From an uncultured Pirellulaceae bacterium (lineage in GTDB: Bacteria; Planctomycetota; Planctomycetia; Pirellulales; Pirellulaceae), in the NCBI GenBank assembly GCA_938084685.1, contig CALKGE010000008.1:62001-126000 (forward strand): a stretch of DNA of 64,000 bases, read 5' to 3'. The position numbers and the translations under genes are program-made. A model generated the notes under the pieces. It was not told where the DNA came from. It ran no database searches and was given only the letters and a program-made list of their open reading frames with translations. Below, piece after piece: positions 64,000 to 64,000 of the stretch. Position 1 is the stretch's first letter; the number at the start of each line of letters is the position of its first letter.

Positions 64000-64000
64000 A

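Noticed and set aside
1-64000. tRNA, rRNA, insertion sequence, prophage or defence island
   Set aside because: Gaps were read on both strands for cloverleaf ends, terminal inverted repeats, transposase or nuclease motifs; none was found.

Overview
The window is bacterial chromosome of about 50% GC and reads as a member of the Planctomycetes. The clearest markers are two PSCyt2/PSD1 (DUF1549/DUF1553) cytochrome-like proteins with a DUF1501 partner, a Tat-type DUF1501 signal, a DUF1598-like Gly-rich secreted protein, the small basic protein found across the Planctomycetes-Verrucomicrobia-Chlamydiae group, many Gfo/Idh/MocA oxidoreductases and TIM-barrel sugar isomerases, Ser/Thr kinases, and several large secreted proteins with no recognisable family. 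I see no rRNA, tRNA, CRISPR array, insertion sequence or prophage. The genes look like long-resident chromosomal genes.

Layout. 1-3.1 kb: a type II fatty-acid cluster (FabZ-like dehydratase cut by the window edge, a long acyl carrier protein, a second FabZ-like protein with Tyr in place of the catalytic His, and FabF) closed by a bidirectional terminator. 3.2-5.7 kb: a small lipoprotein and an MsbA-type ABC exporter. 5.7-6.4 kb: a gene-free region full of inverted repeats. 6.4-12.3 kb: a PSCyt2/PSD1 + DUF1501 pair, then an ECF sigma factor followed after 3 bp by a membrane-anchored PSCyt2/PSD1 paralogue that sits where an anti-sigma factor would. 12.4-22.3 kb: MATE exporter, kinase with a degenerate receiver domain, a 913-residue secreted protein, glycerate 2-kinase, and a DUF1598-like protein with a hairpin leader. 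22.6-33 kb: oxidoreductase, protoporphyrinogen oxidase, TPR protein, and a minus-strand operon of a Na+/solute symporter with small subunit, M19 dipeptidase, FAH-family dehydratase and 2-oxoglutarate-semialdehyde dehydrogenase.

33-44 kb: mostly housekeeping (folD, plant-type sulfite reductase, two RNA methyltransferase-like genes, trpC, purH) interleaved with lineage-specific proteins, including a beta-propeller protein with a 48-bp tandem repeat that encodes NPF motifs. 44-57.5 kb: a 1349-residue orphan, hemW, an RNase Z-like hydrolase, scpA, a pentapeptide-repeat protein, a LarA-like racemase, the small basic protein, an atypical kinase, accD, rpe and scpB. 57.6-64 kb: a sugar-metabolism block on the minus strand (two TIM-barrel isomerases, Gfo/Idh/MocA, DUF4432 epimerase-like) with an AcpH-like protein inside it, ending in two DUF3299-like proteins, the last cut by the window edge.

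How the genes work together (inference). The 27-33 kb operon can import a substrate and run the last two steps of oxidative pentose breakdown to 2-oxoglutarate. The sigma factor and its fused cytochrome-like neighbour look like a signalling unit that may control the paralogous operon just upstream. The 57-63 kb block resembles the polyol/sugar oxidation clusters common in Planctomycetes.
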